Source: DATKPE01 sp033854175 (GTDB lineage Bacteria > Bacteroidota > Ignavibacteria > UBA10030 > SZUA-254). Taken from it: a DNA stretch of 5,434 nt. This document shows, piece after piece, positions 4,947 to 5,434 of this stretch. The stretch spans positions 1-5,434 of the forward strand of contig JAWOKN010000064.1 in NCBI GenBank assembly GCA_033854175.1. The letters run 5' to 3'. Position 1 is the first letter of the stretch. Every line of letters begins with the position of its first letter. Position numbers and translations under genes: made by a program. The notes under the pieces were generated by a model. The model searched no databases. It was not told where the DNA came from and saw only the letters and a program-made list of their open reading frames with translations.

Positions 4947-5434
4947 TCACCGGAGGAGGATCATTTTCTTTGTCTGGACGAAATTCCCCGATTCAATCCG
5001 ATAAAAATATATTCCACTCGGCATACCTTCGGCATTCCATTGGACTGTGTATTCGCCCGGTTCTTTCCTCTCATTGACAAGTGTGGAAATGACCCGCCCC
5101 AGAACATCGTAGACTCTGAGGGTTACGGCACCTTGCATGGGTATTGCGTATCTGATGATTGTAGTCGGATTGAAAGGATTGGGATAATTCTGTTCAAGCG
5201 CAAACGTTTCGGGGTGTTCCCCTGCCTGGTCTGCATTGCTCGGCGGAGGCGGGGGCATCTCAGCGGTCGATACAATTCGGATATACCCGGTCATGCCGTT
5301 GGTTAGCCGGGCAGGCGGAGTACTCGCACTCAAAATCAGTGTTCCTTCACGATCCACCTTCACCCAATAACCTTTACCCGGCTGAATCGTGTCCGTGTTG
5401 ACGTATCCTCCCTCATAACCAAAGAAGCCTGAGG
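4947..5434 (-). CDS. Secreted T9SS cargo protein, C-terminal part
   Basis: The last 161 residues of a protein cut by the right window edge; the frame is open to the edge, so an apparent GTG start at 5363 is internal. Visible order: a stretch SGFFGYEGGYVNTDTIQPG followed by KGYWVKV and a TLILS strand, which resembles the domain preceding sorting signals in many FCB exported proteins (x-L-x-PG-x-GYWVK); a beta-rich segment MTGYIRIVST; a proline linker MPPPPPSNADQAG; then the T9SS type A sorting domain (QNYPNPFNPTT, IIRYAIPMQ, VTLRVYDVLGRVIST, W, GIYFYRI, KKMILLR). Such proteins pass the inner membrane by Sec and the outer membrane by T9SS and are then anchored or released. The catalytic or binding part is outside the window, so the activity is unknown. 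The sorting domain is the compact form, unlike the longer one in the Asp-box gene. Confidence 0.85.
   Translation of the reverse strand, partial: SGFFGYEGGYVNTDTIQPGKGYWVKVDREGTLILSASTPPARLTNGMTGYIRIVSTAEMPPPPPSNADQAGEHPETFALEQNYPNPFNPTTIIRYAIPMQGAVTLRVYDVLGRVISTLVNERKEPGEYTVQWNAEGMPSGIYFYRIESGNFVQTKKMILLR

Noticed and set aside
5361..5363. GTG as a start of a 138-residue protein
   Set aside because: The frame is open upstream to the window edge and the upstream residues continue a recognisable domain (GKGYWVKV), so this codon is internal.
1..5434. tRNA, rRNA, CRISPR arrays, insertion sequences
   Set aside because: No cloverleaf with CCA-like end, rRNA motif, short direct repeat array or transposase sequence was seen by eye.

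Overview
The window suggests a bacterium of the FCB superphylum (Bacteroidota, Ignavibacteriota, Calditrichota or a related candidate phylum). The main reason is that two of its proteins end in a type IX secretion (T9SS type A) sorting domain with the YPNPFNPTT signature. That wording is common in Ignavibacteriota-like and other candidate FCB lineages, but the sequence does not fix the phylum. Base composition is roughly half G+C, and several genes have Shine-Dalgarno-like sites, which strict Bacteroidetes often lack.

Every gene I can support reads leftward on the minus strand. From right to left: (1) the 3' end of a large secreted protein with a T9SS sorting domain, cut by the right edge (4947-5434); (2) a gap of about 200 bp with two small inverted repeats; (3) a translationally coupled pair of envelope proteins, a PEGA-domain lipoprotein (4267-4752) and a lipoprotein with a small beta-barrel-like segment and two glycine-rich hydrophobic segments (3641-4267), closed by a strong inverted repeat over the second stop codon; (4) a puzzling stretch (3411-3640) that may hold a broken or frameshifted small membrane protein, followed by a LuxR-type HTH of about 89 residues that looks like a response regulator without its receiver (3141-3410); (5) an unrecognised small exported protein (2512-2997); (6) a 686-residue secreted protein with 13 Asp-box repeats and a second T9SS sorting domain (217-2277), with a good sigma70-like promoter and a leader of about 108 nt; (7) a gap at the left edge with a second promoter-like site that would serve a gene outside the window.

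The theme is the cell envelope and secretion: two T9SS cargo proteins, two probable lipoproteins and one small exported protein, with a truncated regulator among them. The 3411-3640 stretch next to the headless LuxR protein is the least explained part, and the coupled PEGA/glycine-rich lipoprotein pair is the best candidate for an undescribed functional unit. Neither can be assigned a specific role from sequence alone.
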